Position numbers and translations under genes: made by a program
The notes under the pieces: generated by a model
What the model saw: only the letters and a program-made list of their open reading frames with translations
What the model was told of the DNA's origin: nothing
Databases searched by the model: none
Shown here: piece after piece, positions 41,529 to 50,705 of the stretch
Layout of the letters: each line of letters opens with the position of its first letter
Position numbering within the stretch: the first letter of the stretch is position 1
NCBI GenBank assembly: GCA_964242215.1
Contig: CAXTCJ010000001.1
Coordinates: 62,001 to 126,000, forward strand
Direction of reading: 5' to 3'
Source of the DNA: LMUY01 sp964242215
GTDB lineage: Bacteria > Pseudomonadota > Alphaproteobacteria > Acetobacterales > Acetobacteraceae
Length of the DNA stretch: 64,000 nucleotides

Positions 41529-42206
41529 TTACGACGCGGAGGCGGCTCCCGACTCGGCACTCGTCGCACGTTCGTCCGGGTCGGATTTCATCGCGGCTTC
41601 GGCCTTGTCTTCCAGCCGAGACTCGTTGCGGCGAAGCATCACGATGGCGACTACGATCACGATTGCGGCCACCACGGCGATCCCGATGCCGATCGGTCCG
41701 GCCAGCCGCTTCATGGCATTGCCGAGGACATACGCGCCGATCCCGTAGAGGCTCGCCCACACCACCCCGCCGACGGCGTTCCACAGCAGGAAGGTGCGCC
41801 ACTCCATGTGGTTGGCGCCGGCGAACAACGCGACGAAGGTCCGCAGGATGGCGATGAACCGCCCCACGAACACCACCTTGCCGCCCTGCGTCTTGAACAG
41901 ATAGCGGCTGAGGTCCAACCGCTTGTCGGTCAATCCGACGTATTTGCCGAAGCGGCGCAGCAGCGGAACGCCAGCCCAACGCCCGATCAGGTAGCCGAAA
42001 TTGTCCCCCATGATCGCACCGCCGATCGCCGCGACGACGACGAAACCGATGTGCAGCCGACCGGTCGTCGCGGCGTAGATCGAGGCGCCGATGATCAGGC
42101 TCTCGCCCGGGAACGGCAGGCCCATCGCCTCGAGCATGATCACCACGAACACCAAACCATAGCCGTACTCGCCGAGCAGATGCTGCAGCACATCCTTGCC
42201 GAACAT
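41529..42206 (-). CDS. DedA family membrane protein
   Basis: 225 residues with 5-6 hydrophobic segments. EAMGLPFPGESLIIGAS and GDNFGYLIGRWAG, followed by KVVFVGRFIAILRTFVALFAGANHMEWRTF, are the family motifs (the F-x-G-R-x-x-x-R-T region). DedA/VTT proteins are membrane phospholipid scramblase-like transporters (undecaprenyl phosphate or phosphatidylethanolamine). A hydrophilic tail follows. Five bases downstream of the acetyltransferase gene, probably one transcript. Confidence 0.88.
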   Translation of the reverse strand: MFGKDVLQHLLGEYGYGLVFVVIMLEAMGLPFPGESLIIGASIYAATTGRLHIGFVVVAAIGGAIMGDNFGYLIGRWAGVPLLRRFGKYVGLTDKRLDLSRYLFKTQGGKVVFVGRFIAILRTFVALFAGANHMEWRTFLLWNAVGGVVWASLYGIGAYVLGNAMKRLAGPIGIGIAVVAAIVIVVAIVMLRRNESRLEDKAEAAMKSDPDERATSAESGAASAS

Positions 42207-42211
42207 GCGGG

Positions 42212-42862
42212 CTACGACCGAAAGCTGGCGAGCGAGCGCTTGGCGGTGCCGTCATCGGCGAAATTCGCCGGGTCGAGCCAGGCAGCGATCGCGTCGCGGC
42301 AGGCGGGCCATTCGTCGGCCAGGATCGAGAACATCGCCGTGTCGCGCCGCCGCCCCTTGGTGACCAGGTGGGCGCGCAACTCGCCCTCGTAGCGGAACCC
42401 CAGCCGTTCCGCGGCCCGGCGTGACGGAGCGTTCAGCGCATTGCACTTCCACACCAGCCGCCGGTAGCCCAGCTCGTCGGCGGCCAGGCGGAGCAGCAGG
42501 TACATCGCCTCGGTGCCCGCGCGGGTGCGCTGCATGCGGGGGGCGAACCAGATGTGCCCCAGCTCGATCGCGGCGTTGGCCGGCTGAATGTCCATCAACG
42601 TGAGCCAACCGCTCACCAGCCCAGTGGCCACCGGGCGCACCGCCCAGGCCATCGGATCGTGCGTCGCCGCGAACGCCGCGACATGGCGCGTCATGGCCGC
42701 CTGGTCGGCGAACGGGCCGTAGCCGAGATACGCCCAGCTGTCACCGGACTCGCGCGCCGCATCCCACAACTCGGCGGCGTGGCGCACGTGCAGCGGCTCC
42801 AGTTCAACGTCGCGGCCCCGGATGCGCATGCGGGCTGGCAAAGGGCGGGGCGTCGCATCCAC
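42212..42862 (-). CDS. GNAT family N-acetyltransferase
   Basis: 216 residues if started at the GTG at 42862. The start is uncertain, since homologues also carry the PVGPLVDATPRPLPAR block that begins just upstream. LEPLHVRHAAELWDAA, ELGHIWFAPRMQRTRAGTEAMYLLL and YRRLVWKCNALNAPSRRAAERLGFRYEGELR are the RimJ/RimL-like GNAT features. Probably acetylates a protein N-terminus or small amine. Upstream of dedA on the same strand. Confidence 0.8.
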   Translation of the reverse strand: MDATPRPLPARMRIRGRDVELEPLHVRHAAELWDAARESGDSWAYLGYGPFADQAAMTRHVAAFAATHDPMAWAVRPVATGLVSGWLTLMDIQPANAAIELGHIWFAPRMQRTRAGTEAMYLLLRLAADELGYRRLVWKCNALNAPSRRAAERLGFRYEGELRAHLVTKGRRRDTAMFSILADEWPACRDAIAAWLDPANFADDGTAKRSLASFRS

Positions 42863-42965
42863 CAAGGGACCGACCGGCGGCTCGACAATGCTGGCGGCTT
42901 GCCCATAATTGTTAAGTTGGGTGGCGTCCTGCCCAGCTGATCCGACTCCGGAGTGTGATCCCAAA

Positions 42966-43385
42966 ATGAAAAACCCTGCCCTGCTACTCGCCGGTCTCGC
43001 GGCACTTGTGTCGGTTGCGGCCCATGCCGAGACCCTTACGTTCCACGCAACGATGGATCCCAAGGCCGAAGTGCCCCCAAAGACCACAGACGGCAAGGGC
43101 ACTGCGACCGCTACGCTGGACACAACGACGAAGGTTTTGACTTACAATGTGACTTTCTCAGGGCTAACCGGCCCGGCGACAATGGGTCATCTGCATGGCC
43201 CGGCCGACCCCGGCGCGAATGCGGGCGTGCTGATCCCGTTCGCCCAGCCAGTGACGAGCCCGGTCCACGGCACGGCGACGCTGACCGATGCGCAGGTGAC
43301 CGACCTTGAGTCGGGGAAGATGTACGCGAATATTCACACCGCAGCCAATCCGGGCGGTGAACTGCGCGGACAACTCGTCAAGTAG
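42966..43385 (+). CDS. Secreted CHRD domain protein
   Basis: 139 residues. Signal peptide MKNPALLLAGLAALVSVAAHA is followed by one CHRD domain (ATMDPKAEVPPKTTDGKGTATATLD, MGHLHGPADPGANAGVLIPF and NIHTAANPGGELRGQLVK). CHRD domains are found in chordin and in bacterial exported proteins of unknown function. ATG at 42966 starts the signal peptide. Monocistronic, divergent from the acetyltransferase. Confidence 0.88.
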   Translation: MKNPALLLAGLAALVSVAAHAETLTFHATMDPKAEVPPKTTDGKGTATATLDTTTKVLTYNVTFSGLTGPATMGHLHGPADPGANAGVLIPFAQPVTSPVHGTATLTDAQVTDLESGKMYANIHTAANPGGELRGQLVK

Positions 43386-43399
43386 CAGGCTTACTGAGT

Positions 43400-43500
43400 C
43401 CCCCTCCCCTTGAGGGAGGGGTTAGGGGAGGGGTAGTCGCCGCACGATTTCGGCGTGTGTGGCCCTCTCCCCCCGCCCCTCCCTCACGGGGAGGGGGAGC
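43400..43500. repeat. Family A repeat pair between convergent genes
   Basis: Left arm CCCCCTCCCCTTGAGGGAGG and inverted right arm CCCTCACGGGGAGGGGGAG, with a 40-base spacer containing CGGCGTGTGTGG. It starts 14 bases after the CHRD stop and ends 9 bases before the acyl-CoA dehydrogenase stop on the other strand. Confidence 0.85.
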
Positions 43501-43509
43501 CTTTCTTAA

Positions 43510-44640
43510 CTACAGCATCCGTTGCAGGATGATCTTCTGGATGTCGCTGGTGCCTTCGTAGATCTGGCACACCCGCACATCGCGGTAGATCCGTTCGACC
43601 GGGTAGTCGCACAGGAACCCGTAGCCGCCCAGCGTCTGGATCGCCGCCGTGCAGATCGCCTCTGCCGCTTCGGACGCGAACAGCTTGGCCATCGCCGCTG
43701 CCTCCAGCGCCGGCAACCCGGCATCGCGCAGCCGAGCCGCATGCAGCACCAGTTGACGGCTCGCCTCCAGCTTGGTCTTGGCATCCACCAGGCGGAAGCC
43801 GACCGCCTGATGGTCGATGATCGGCTTGCCGAACGATTTGCGCTCCTTGGCATACCCGATCGCGTACTCCAGCGCCGCACGGGCCATGCCGACCGACTGC
43901 GCCGCAATCCCGATACGACCGGCTTCCAACGTGGAGAGCGCGATCCGGTAGCCCTCGCCCTCTGCCCCAATCCGCTGCGACGCCGGAACGCGCATGCCGT
44001 CGAACACCAGGTGACAGGTGTCGGACGCCTTCTGCCCCAGCTTTTCCTCGATCCGCGCCACTTGGTAGCCCGGCGTATCGTTGCGGACAACGAAGCAGCT
44101 CATGCCCTTCTTGCCGGCCGCCGGGTCAGTGATGGCGAAGAGCAGCGTCGTATGCCCGATCGCCGCATTGGATATGAACTGCTTGGACCCAGTGATGACG
44201 TAGTCGTCGCCATCCTTCACCGCCCGCGTGCGCAACGCCGATGCCTCGGACCCGGCGCCGGGTTCGGTCAGCGCGAACGACCCGATTGCCTCGCCCATCG
44301 CCATCGGCCGTAGCCATTCCTCGCGCTGCGCGTCGGTGCCGTAGTGCTGCAGGATCTCGCAGGTGGGGGCGTTGTGGACGCTCACCAGAGTGGATACGGA
44401 GCCATCGCCGGCCGCGATTTCCTCCACGACGCGGGCGTAGGTCTGGGTGTCGATCTCGGACCCACCCCACTCGGCCGACAGCGTCGCACCGAGGAAGCCC
44501 ATCTCACCGAGTTCACGGATGATTTCGGGCTCGATCCGCCCGGCCTTCTCGCGGGCGGCGGCAGTGGGCGCCAGCCGCTCCTGCGCAAAACGGCGAGCCG
44601 TTTCGACGATCAGATCGTTCGGATCAGTATGCTCCAGCAT
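43510..44640 (-). CDS. Acyl-CoA dehydrogenase, short/branched-chain type
   Basis: 376 residues. ALTEPGAGSEASALRT (flavin-binding middle domain), RKSFGKPIIDHQAV, QTLGGYGFLCDYPVERIYRD and the C-terminal QIYEGTSDIQK, whose Glu is the catalytic base of short-chain acyl-CoA dehydrogenases. It begins at MLEHTDP; AAGGAGG lies before this ATG. An upstream extension would only add a repeat-encoded peptide (PHPGPLPQGER). Followed downstream by nothing on its strand; the thiolase gene lies upstream. Likely role: beta-oxidation or branched-chain amino-acid catabolism. Confidence 0.93.
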   Translation of the reverse strand: MLEHTDPNDLIVETARRFAQERLAPTAAAREKAGRIEPEIIRELGEMGFLGATLSAEWGGSEIDTQTYARVVEEIAAGDGSVSTLVSVHNAPTCEILQHYGTDAQREEWLRPMAMGEAIGSFALTEPGAGSEASALRTRAVKDGDDYVITGSKQFISNAAIGHTTLLFAITDPAAGKKGMSCFVVRNDTPGYQVARIEEKLGQKASDTCHLVFDGMRVPASQRIGAEGEGYRIALSTLEAGRIGIAAQSVGMARAALEYAIGYAKERKSFGKPIIDHQAVGFRLVDAKTKLEASRQLVLHAARLRDAGLPALEAAAMAKLFASEAAEAICTAAIQTLGGYGFLCDYPVERIYRDVRVCQIYEGTSDIQKIILQRML

Positions 44641-44657
44641 CGCAACCTCCTTTTTCT

Positions 44658-44764
44658 TCTCCCTCTCCCCTTGAGGGAGAGGGCCGGGGTGAGGGGTAAT
44701 CAACACACCGACCAGAGTGGCGCGACTACCCCTCCCCCAACCCCCTCCCTCAAGGGGAGGGGGC
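44658..44764. repeat. Family A repeat pair within a catabolic operon
   Basis: Left arm TCTCCCTCTCCCCTTGAGGG and inverted right arm CCTCCCTCAAGGGGAGGGGG with a short spacer. Lies between the acyl-CoA dehydrogenase start region and the thiolase stop, inside a same-strand gene run. Confidence 0.87.
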
Positions 44765-44775
44765 TTTCTTACTCC

Positions 44776-45954
44776 CTAGTGCAGCAATTCCACAGCAACC
44801 GCCGTGGCTTCCCCGCCCCCGATGCAAATCGCCGCCACACCGCGCCGCACTCCACGCTGGCGCATCGCCGCGAGCAGCGTCACCACGATCCGCGCCCCGC
44901 TGGCCCCGATCGGATGGCCTACCGCGCAAGCCCCGCCCCGCACGTTGATCTTCTCCAGCGGCAAACCGAGCTCGCGTAGCGTCGCCAGCACCACCACCGC
45001 GAACGCCTCGTTGATCTCGAACAGATCCACGTCGTCGGTCGTCCACCCCGCCTTGGCCAGCACCTTGCGGATCGCCGGCGCCGGAGCCGTGGTGAACCAG
45101 CCTGGCTCCTGCGCATGAGTCGCGTGCGCCACAATGCGGGCAATCGGGGTCAACCCACGATCCTCCGCTTCCGACAAATGCGCGATCACCAATGCCGCCG
45201 CACCATCACTGATGGAGGACGCATTCGCCGCGGTCACAGTGCCGTCCTTGCCGAATGCAGGCCGCAACCCGGCGATCTTGGAGGCATCGGCCTTGCGCGG
45301 CTGCTCGTCGGCCGTGATCGTGACGTCGCCCTTGCGGCCCGGCACCAGCAGGTCCGCGATCTCGTCGCGCAGCGCCGCATTGCTGCCTGCCTCCTGCGCC
45401 AGCCGCAGCGACCGTTCCGCGAACGCATCCTGGTCCGCGCGGGAAAACCCGAGTTCGCGGGCGGTGACGTCGGCATAGGTGCCCATGGCGCGGCCAGGCT
45501 CGAACGCATCCTCCAGCCCGTCCATCGCCATGTGGTCGATCACCTGGCTGTGGCCATATTTCACGCCGCCACGCAGCCGGGGCAGCAGGAACGGGGCGTT
45601 GCTCATGCTCTCCATCCCGCCGGCCACCAGCACGCCGGACCCGCCGGCAGCCAATTGATCGTGGCACTGGATCAGCGCCTGCATGCCCGAGCCGCACATT
45701 TTGTTCACCGTCACCGCGGGCGCCGAAACCGGAATGCCGGCCCCGACCGAGGCCTGACGCGCCGGCGCCTGCCCTAACCCGGCAGGCAACACGTTGCCCA
45801 TCACCACGCCGGCCACGCCGTCCGGCGCCACCCCGGCGCGCTCCAGGGCGGCGACGATGGCGGCCGAGCCCAGCTTCGGCGCGGTCAGCGGTGTCAACTC
45901 GCCCAGCAGCCCGCCGATCGGCGTGCGCGCGGAGCCTACGATGCAGATGCTCAA
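44776..45954 (-). CDS. Acetyl-CoA C-acyltransferase (thiolase)
   Basis: 392 residues. Nucleophile Cys87 in VNKMCGSGMQ, His in GHPIGASGAR and Cys in CIGGGEATA are the thiolase triad. Length is that of acetoacetyl-CoA thiolases (PhaA/AtoB class). TTG start with GGGAGG five bases ahead. Ten bases after the indolepyruvate oxidoreductase stop, so the two genes likely form a run with the acyl-CoA dehydrogenase gene, all working on CoA esters. Confidence 0.93.
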   Translation of the reverse strand: MSICIVGSARTPIGGLLGELTPLTAPKLGSAAIVAALERAGVAPDGVAGVVMGNVLPAGLGQAPARQASVGAGIPVSAPAVTVNKMCGSGMQALIQCHDQLAAGGSGVLVAGGMESMSNAPFLLPRLRGGVKYGHSQVIDHMAMDGLEDAFEPGRAMGTYADVTARELGFSRADQDAFAERSLRLAQEAGSNAALRDEIADLLVPGRKGDVTITADEQPRKADASKIAGLRPAFGKDGTVTAANASSISDGAAALVIAHLSEAEDRGLTPIARIVAHATHAQEPGWFTTAPAPAIRKVLAKAGWTTDDVDLFEINEAFAVVVLATLRELGLPLEKINVRGGACAVGHPIGASGARIVVTLLAAMRQRGVRRGVAAICIGGGEATAVAVELLH

Positions 45955-45964
45955 GCCAGCCTCC

Positions 45965-48900
45965 CTATTCTGCCGCGACCGCCAGTGGCCTCGCGTGCAA
46001 TGCGTCGAGCAGCGCCGCGCGTTGTGGCACGGCGTCGCGCATCGCCTTGTCCTTGACCGGGCCGAAGCCGCGGATGTGGTTCGGAATGTCGGCCAGCGAC
46101 ACCGCGGTGTCCAGCGTATCGGGCCGCAGCGACTCCATGGCCGCCTGGATGCTGCGCTCGGTCTCGCCGATCAGGACACGCTCGGCGCGGCGCTCCGCCT
46201 GCCAGCCGAACGGATCCAGCGGCGTGCCGCGCAAGATCTTGCCGTGGCGCAGCGCCCGGAACAGCGGCAGCGCGAATCGACCGGGAATGGCGATCTTCTT
46301 GCGGCGGCCCGTCGCCGGGTCGATGCCGGAGATCAGCGGCGGTGCCATGTGGAACACCGGGCGCTCGCCATACTCGGCCGCGGCGTGCAGCCGGGCGACC
46401 TCGTACTCGTCCTTGTACGCCATGGCCCGGAACAGCCCCTCCGCCACGGCGCGGGCAAACCGGCCGGGCTGGCCCAGCACCGCTGCCTCCCGCGCCATCG
46501 CCCGGTCCACCACCACGCGATACCGCCGGGCGAGCCGCTTGCCCTGGTAGCGCACCAGTTCGGCCTGCCGCGCTGCCACGAGCGCCTCCAGCGAAGCGGG
46601 TGGCACCTCCTCGCCGGCCAGCACGGCGTCGGCAAGTTCGGGCCGCGCTTGCAGGATCCGGCCCCAGGCGAAGGCGCGGCGGTTCAGCGCCACCGCGGTG
46701 CCGTTTAGTTCGATGGCGCGGAGCAGCGCCTCCTGCCCGACCGGGATCAGCCCAGCTTGCCATGCCAGCCCCGTCATCAGCGTGTTCAGCGCCTGCGACT
46801 GACCGAACAGCTTCTCGGACAGCGCCGTTGCCCGCAGATACACGCTGGCATTGCCACCCACGGCGCGGTCGATGACCCGGCGGTGCAACCCGGCGTCGAT
46901 CACCAGGTCCCGGTCGGACAGGAACCCGGTATTGGCCTGCAGATCGAGGTTGCCCAGCACGGCGCCCCCCCAGCGCATGCGCTCCAGCACGCCCTTCTGC
47001 GCGCCCACTGCCAGATCGGCCGCGATCATCACATCGGCCTCGCCGGTCGGGATGCGAACCACGTCCAGCTTCTCGTTGGCGATTTGCACGTGGGACACGA
47101 CCGCGCCGTTCTTCTGCGCCAAGCCGGTGAAATCGAGCGTGCTGACCTGCTTGCCCTCGAGGCTGGCCGCCATCGCCACCACGGCCCCGGCCGTCACGAT
47201 CCCGCCGCCGCCGATGCCCGCGAACAGGCCACGCCATGGGGTCGCCAAATCCGGCAATACCGGGTCCGGAAGGTTCGCAGCCAACTCGTCCTCGCGCGCT
47301 TTCCACGCCTCGGCATCGTCGCGCTTGGGAGCGTCGGTCGCCGAGGTCACGAAAGACGGGCAGAAGCCCTTCAAGCACGACAGATCGGTGTTGCAGCTGG
47401 TGGGCGAGATGCGGCGCTTGCGGCCATACTCCGTGTCGATCGGCTCGATCGCGATGCAGTGCGACTGTTCGGTGCAATCGCCGCAATTCTCGCAGACGCG
47501 GGCGTTGATGCTGACCTTCACGTCAGCCGCGGCCATCTTGCCCCGCTTGCGGCGGCGGCGCTTCTCGGTGGCGCAAACCTGGTCGTAGATGATGACCGAC
47601 ACGCCCTCGAACGCTGCGCACTCCGCCTGCACCTGGGGCAGCCGTTCGCGGCCGTAGCGGATCACGCCCGGCGGCAGCTCGCTCGCATCGGGCAGACGCG
47701 CCGGGTCGTCGGCCACGAGGTAGATGCGGCCGACGTTCTCGGCCGCGATCTGGCGGGCGATGTCGACCACGGTGGGCCCGCCTTCGGTGGGCTGCCCCCC
47801 GGTCATCGCGACGGCGTCGTTGTACAGCACCTTGTAGGTGATCCGCGTCCCCGCCACGACCGACTGGCGGATCGCGAGCAGGCCGGAGTGCTGATACGTG
47901 CCATCCCCCATGTTGGCGAACACGTGCTTCAGGCTGGTAAACGGCGCCAGACCGGTCCAGGCCACGCCCTCCCCGCCCATGACGCTGAACAGCCCCGTGC
48001 CCGGCGTGTTCTGCATCGCCATCACGTGGCACCCGATGCCCGCCATCGCGAACGACCCGTCCGGCAAGCGGGTCGACGTGCTATGCGGGCAGCCGGCGCA
48101 GAATGTGGGCGCGCGGGCGAGCAGACCGTCCGGACGCTCCGGCGCATCGAGCGCTGCGGGCTCCGCCGCCTGGATGCCAAAGGGCGGCAGCACGCGGGCC
48201 AAGGCGCGGGCCACCAACTCGGGCGACGTCTCCATCACCGCCGGCAGCAGCGGGCCGTCGTCCAGCCCGGTTTTGCCGACCACCGCGGGGCGTCCGTCGG
48301 CCGGCAGGTTGTAGAGCGCGGCACGGATCTGCGCTTCGACGAACGAGCGCTTCTCCTCCACCACGAACAGCAGCCGGCGGCCGTGGGCGAACGCGCGCAG
48401 CCCCTCGGTTTCGAGCGGCCAGGTCATGCCGACTTTGTAGATCGCCAGGCCAGGGTGGTCGGACAGGCCCATCGCCGCCAGCGCATGCAGCACGTCCAAA
48501 TGCGCCTTGCCGACCGTGACGATGCCGACCGGTGCCGCTGCCGTACCCTGCGTGACCCGGTCGATGCCGTTGGCGCGCCACCAGGCGCGGGCCGCGGGCA
48601 ACCGCTCGTCGATCATGCGGCTTTCGATGACGAAACGCTCGGCGGGCCAATTCAACCCGGTATCGATGTTGAAGCCGTGTGGCGGGACGACGAGCTGCGG
48701 CGTGACGTAGCGCCGCACCGAGGGAACGAGCACGGTAGCCGCCTGTTCCGCCGTCTCGGCAATGGTCTTCATCGCGACCCACAGGCCGCTGAACCGCGAC
48801 ATCGCGATGCCGGCCAGGCCGTATTCGATGATCTCGGCGGCGTCGGCTGGTTGCAGCACCGGCATCATCACCGCCTCGAAAATCTGGTCGGTCTGATGCG

Positions 48901-49378
48901 GGAAAGTGGAGGAATGGGCGCCATGGTCGTCACCGGCGACCGCCAGCACGCCACCATGCTTGTGGCTACCGAACGCGTTGGCGACCCGCAGCGCGTCGGC
49001 GGAGCGGTCCACGCCGGGACCCTTGCCGTACCACATGCCGAACACGCCATCGACCTGCGCGCCGGGATAGAAATCCAGTTGCTGCGCGCCGGACAGCATG
49101 GTCACGGCCAGATCTTCGTTCAGGCCCGGCTTGAAGTGAACGCCGGCCGCTTCCAGCAGCTTGGCCCGGCGCCATAGCTCCTGGTCCAGACCCCCGAGCG
49201 GCGAGCCGCGATAGCCGGACACCAGCCCACCCGTGTTCAACCCGGCGGCACGATCCAGGCGGGCCTGCTCCAGCAACATCCTGACCAGAGCCTGGATCCC
49301 GGTGAGCAGCACGGGCTCGTCCAGTTCGGCATAGCGGCTTTCAAGCGTGATGGGGGCGCTCGCGAGACCAATGTCCAT
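45965..49378 (-). CDS. Indolepyruvate ferredoxin oxidoreductase, fused alpha/beta subunits
   Basis: 1137 residues. N-terminal pyrimidine-binding region (LVSGYRGSPLGGLDQELW), CAGCPHST near residue 426, the ThDP motif MGDGTYQHSG near 490 with NDAVAMTGGQPTEGG, an Fe-S segment with clustered cysteines near 628 (CENCGDC and later CLKGFC), then a gamma-type domain from about 719 (GIGGGGIVTAGA). The C-terminal about 200 residues (DUF6537-like) are typical of proteobacterial fused enzymes. It oxidatively decarboxylates aryl 2-oxo acids to acyl-CoA with ferredoxin, in aromatic amino-acid catabolism. Divergent from an Lrp/AsnC regulator that may control it. ATG start with GGAG. Confidence 0.93.
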   Translation of the reverse strand: MDIGLASAPITLESRYAELDEPVLLTGIQALVRMLLEQARLDRAAGLNTGGLVSGYRGSPLGGLDQELWRRAKLLEAAGVHFKPGLNEDLAVTMLSGAQQLDFYPGAQVDGVFGMWYGKGPGVDRSADALRVANAFGSHKHGGVLAVAGDDHGAHSSTFPHQTDQIFEAVMMPVLQPADAAEIIEYGLAGIAMSRFSGLWVAMKTIAETAEQAATVLVPSVRRYVTPQLVVPPHGFNIDTGLNWPAERFVIESRMIDERLPAARAWWRANGIDRVTQGTAAAPVGIVTVGKAHLDVLHALAAMGLSDHPGLAIYKVGMTWPLETEGLRAFAHGRRLLFVVEEKRSFVEAQIRAALYNLPADGRPAVVGKTGLDDGPLLPAVMETSPELVARALARVLPPFGIQAAEPAALDAPERPDGLLARAPTFCAGCPHSTSTRLPDGSFAMAGIGCHVMAMQNTPGTGLFSVMGGEGVAWTGLAPFTSLKHVFANMGDGTYQHSGLLAIRQSVVAGTRITYKVLYNDAVAMTGGQPTEGGPTVVDIARQIAAENVGRIYLVADDPARLPDASELPPGVIRYGRERLPQVQAECAAFEGVSVIIYDQVCATEKRRRRKRGKMAAADVKVSINARVCENCGDCTEQSHCIAIEPIDTEYGRKRRISPTSCNTDLSCLKGFCPSFVTSATDAPKRDDAEAWKAREDELAANLPDPVLPDLATPWRGLFAGIGGGGIVTAGAVVAMAASLEGKQVSTLDFTGLAQKNGAVVSHVQIANEKLDVVRIPTGEADVMIAADLAVGAQKGVLERMRWGGAVLGNLDLQANTGFLSDRDLVIDAGLHRRVIDRAVGGNASVYLRATALSEKLFGQSQALNTLMTGLAWQAGLIPVGQEALLRAIELNGTAVALNRRAFAWGRILQARPELADAVLAGEEVPPASLEALVAARQAELVRYQGKRLARRYRVVVDRAMAREAAVLGQPGRFARAVAEGLFRAMAYKDEYEVARLHAAAEYGERPVFHMAPPLISGIDPATGRRKKIAIPGRFALPLFRALRHGKILRGTPLDPFGWQAERRAERVLIGETERSIQAAMESLRPDTLDTAVSLADIPNHIRGFGPVKDKAMRDAVPQRAALLDALHARPLAVAAE

Positions 49379-49414
49379 GGCGTTTCTCCACAGCCGATAT
49401 GGGGCGAAGCCTAG

Positions 49415-49426
49415 CCTAAATTTAGG
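49415..49426. promoter_or_regulatory. 12-bp perfect palindrome, possible operator
   Basis: CCTAAATTTAGG in the intergenic region between the divergent oxidoreductase and lrp-like genes. It lies 37 bases ahead of the oxidoreductase ATG. AT-rich centre typical of Lrp/AsnC sites. Confidence 0.45.
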
Positions 49427-49465
49427 AGGTGAATGCTGTCGTAATTCAGGATGAGACCGGGCATA

Positions 49466-49484
49466 ATTAGCAGATCCTGCTAAT
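49466..49484. promoter_or_regulatory. Perfect inverted repeat, probable Lrp/AsnC operator
   Basis: ATTAGCAG-ATC-CTGCTAAT, an 8-bp perfect inverted repeat with 3-bp spacer, 28 bases ahead of the lrp-like GTG. Its placement in the shared upstream region suits autoregulation plus control of the divergent gene. Confidence 0.55.
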
Positions 49485-49512
49485 GGTGCACTGCAATATA
49501 GGAGGTTTACCC

Positions 49513-49983
49513 GTGAGACTGGACCGGATCGACCTTTCCATCCTGGATCACCTGCAACGCGACGGCCGCGCCACAACGCTCGAATTGAGCGATGCCGCCG
49601 GGCTGTCCCCCTCCCCGTGCCACCGCCGGCAAAAGTTGCTGGAGGAGGACGGCGTGATCACCGGCTATGTGGCGCTGCTGGATCAGGACCGGGTCGGGCT
49701 GCCGGTGAACGTGATGGTGTCGGTGCAGTTGGCGGGGCAGACCCAGGAGTTGCTGGAGGCGTTCGAGGCCGCCGTTGCGGACCTGCCGGAGGTGATGGAG
49801 TGCCTTCTGATGACCGGGGAGAGCGATTACCTGTTGCGCGTCGTGGCCGCGGATCTCGGGGCCTACGAGGAGTTTTTGCGCACACGGCTGACGCGATTGC
49901 CGGGTGTGCGCGGCGTCCGCTCGGCGTTCGCGTTGAAACGGGTGATCTACCGCACGAATTTGCCGCTCAAACGCAAAAAGTAG
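49513..49983 (+). CDS. Lrp/AsnC family transcriptional regulator
   Basis: 156 residues from a GTG with AGGAGG at 49500-49505. N-terminal helix-turn-helix: LDRIDLSILDHLQRDGRATTLELSDAAGLSPSPCHRRQKLLEEDGVI. C-terminal RAM domain ends LPGVRGVRSAFALKRVIYRT. Regulators of this family respond to amino acids. It is divergent from the indolepyruvate oxidoreductase, with two palindromes between them, so a role in aromatic or branched-chain amino-acid catabolism is likely; that is inference. Confidence 0.93.
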   Translation: MRLDRIDLSILDHLQRDGRATTLELSDAAGLSPSPCHRRQKLLEEDGVITGYVALLDQDRVGLPVNVMVSVQLAGQTQELLEAFEAAVADLPEVMECLLMTGESDYLLRVVAADLGAYEEFLRTRLTRLPGVRGVRSAFALKRVIYRTNLPLKRKK

Positions 49984-50080
49984 CGACGAAGGACAATATT
50001 TATTCTGACGATCGCACTTCCACCGCCCGGTCCGACCTCGTAATCAGCGTGCGGTCGAAACCGGGACATAAAACAGCAAA

Positions 50081-50704
50081 ATGACACGCCTCGTGCTCCT
50101 CCTTGGACTTCTGCTGTGCAGCGGCTGTGCGCTCATCACCAGCGGGGTCGATATTCCCTATCAGGCCGTGTCGGCCGCCGGGCCAGATCCCGCCGCCTAC
50201 GGGGCCGTTGCTGACGTAACGACTGTGGATTCGAGAGCCACCTATCGGGACCGCATCAGCACGAAAAAGAATGGCTACGGCATCGAAATGGCGGCGATCA
50301 CGGCATCGAACGACATCCCCAGCACGGTCACCAATGCGTTCAAATATGAGCTGAACGAACGAGGCTTCAGGATCGGCACCACGGGCGCCACCGTCCACGT
50401 GGACCTCGTCCGTTTCTACAACGACTTCAAGAACGGTTTCTTCTCCGGGGACGCGGTGGCGAACGTCGCTTTCACGGTGAAGGTCACCGCGCCAAACGGC
50501 AGTTCGACCTTCAGCAAGTATTACGAAGGCACCGGCACCGAGCCGAACATCCAGGTGGCGGGCGCGGACAACGCGCGGGCTGCACTGGTCAAGGCGTTCG
50601 CGAACAGCGTCAACAGCGCCGTATCGGACCCAGACTTCATCCGCGCCGTGTTGGCGGCAGGCGCGCAGCCTCCCCGCGTCGCCTCTGCCACGCCGGGGAG
50701 CTAG
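50081..50704 (+). CDS. YajG-like outer-membrane lipoprotein
   Basis: 207 residues. MTRLVLLLGLLLCSGC is a lipoprotein signal with lipobox CSGC. The mature region (VTTVDSRATYRDRISTKKNGYGIEM to FANSVNSAVSDPDFIRAVL) resembles the YajG family, whose function is unknown. One base separates its stop from the next lipoprotein gene, so the two are co-transcribed. Confidence 0.78.
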   Translation: MTRLVLLLGLLLCSGCALITSGVDIPYQAVSAAGPDPAAYGAVADVTTVDSRATYRDRISTKKNGYGIEMAAITASNDIPSTVTNAFKYELNERGFRIGTTGATVHVDLVRFYNDFKNGFFSGDAVANVAFTVKVTAPNGSSTFSKYYEGTGTEPNIQVAGADNARAALVKAFANSVNSAVSDPDFIRAVLAAGAQPPRVASATPGS

Positions 50705-50705
50705 C

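Noticed and set aside
46757..49177. An 806-codon frame opposite the indolepyruvate oxidoreductase gene
   Set aside because: Antisense shadow of a long gene, rich in Arg, His and Gln, with no motifs and no RBS.
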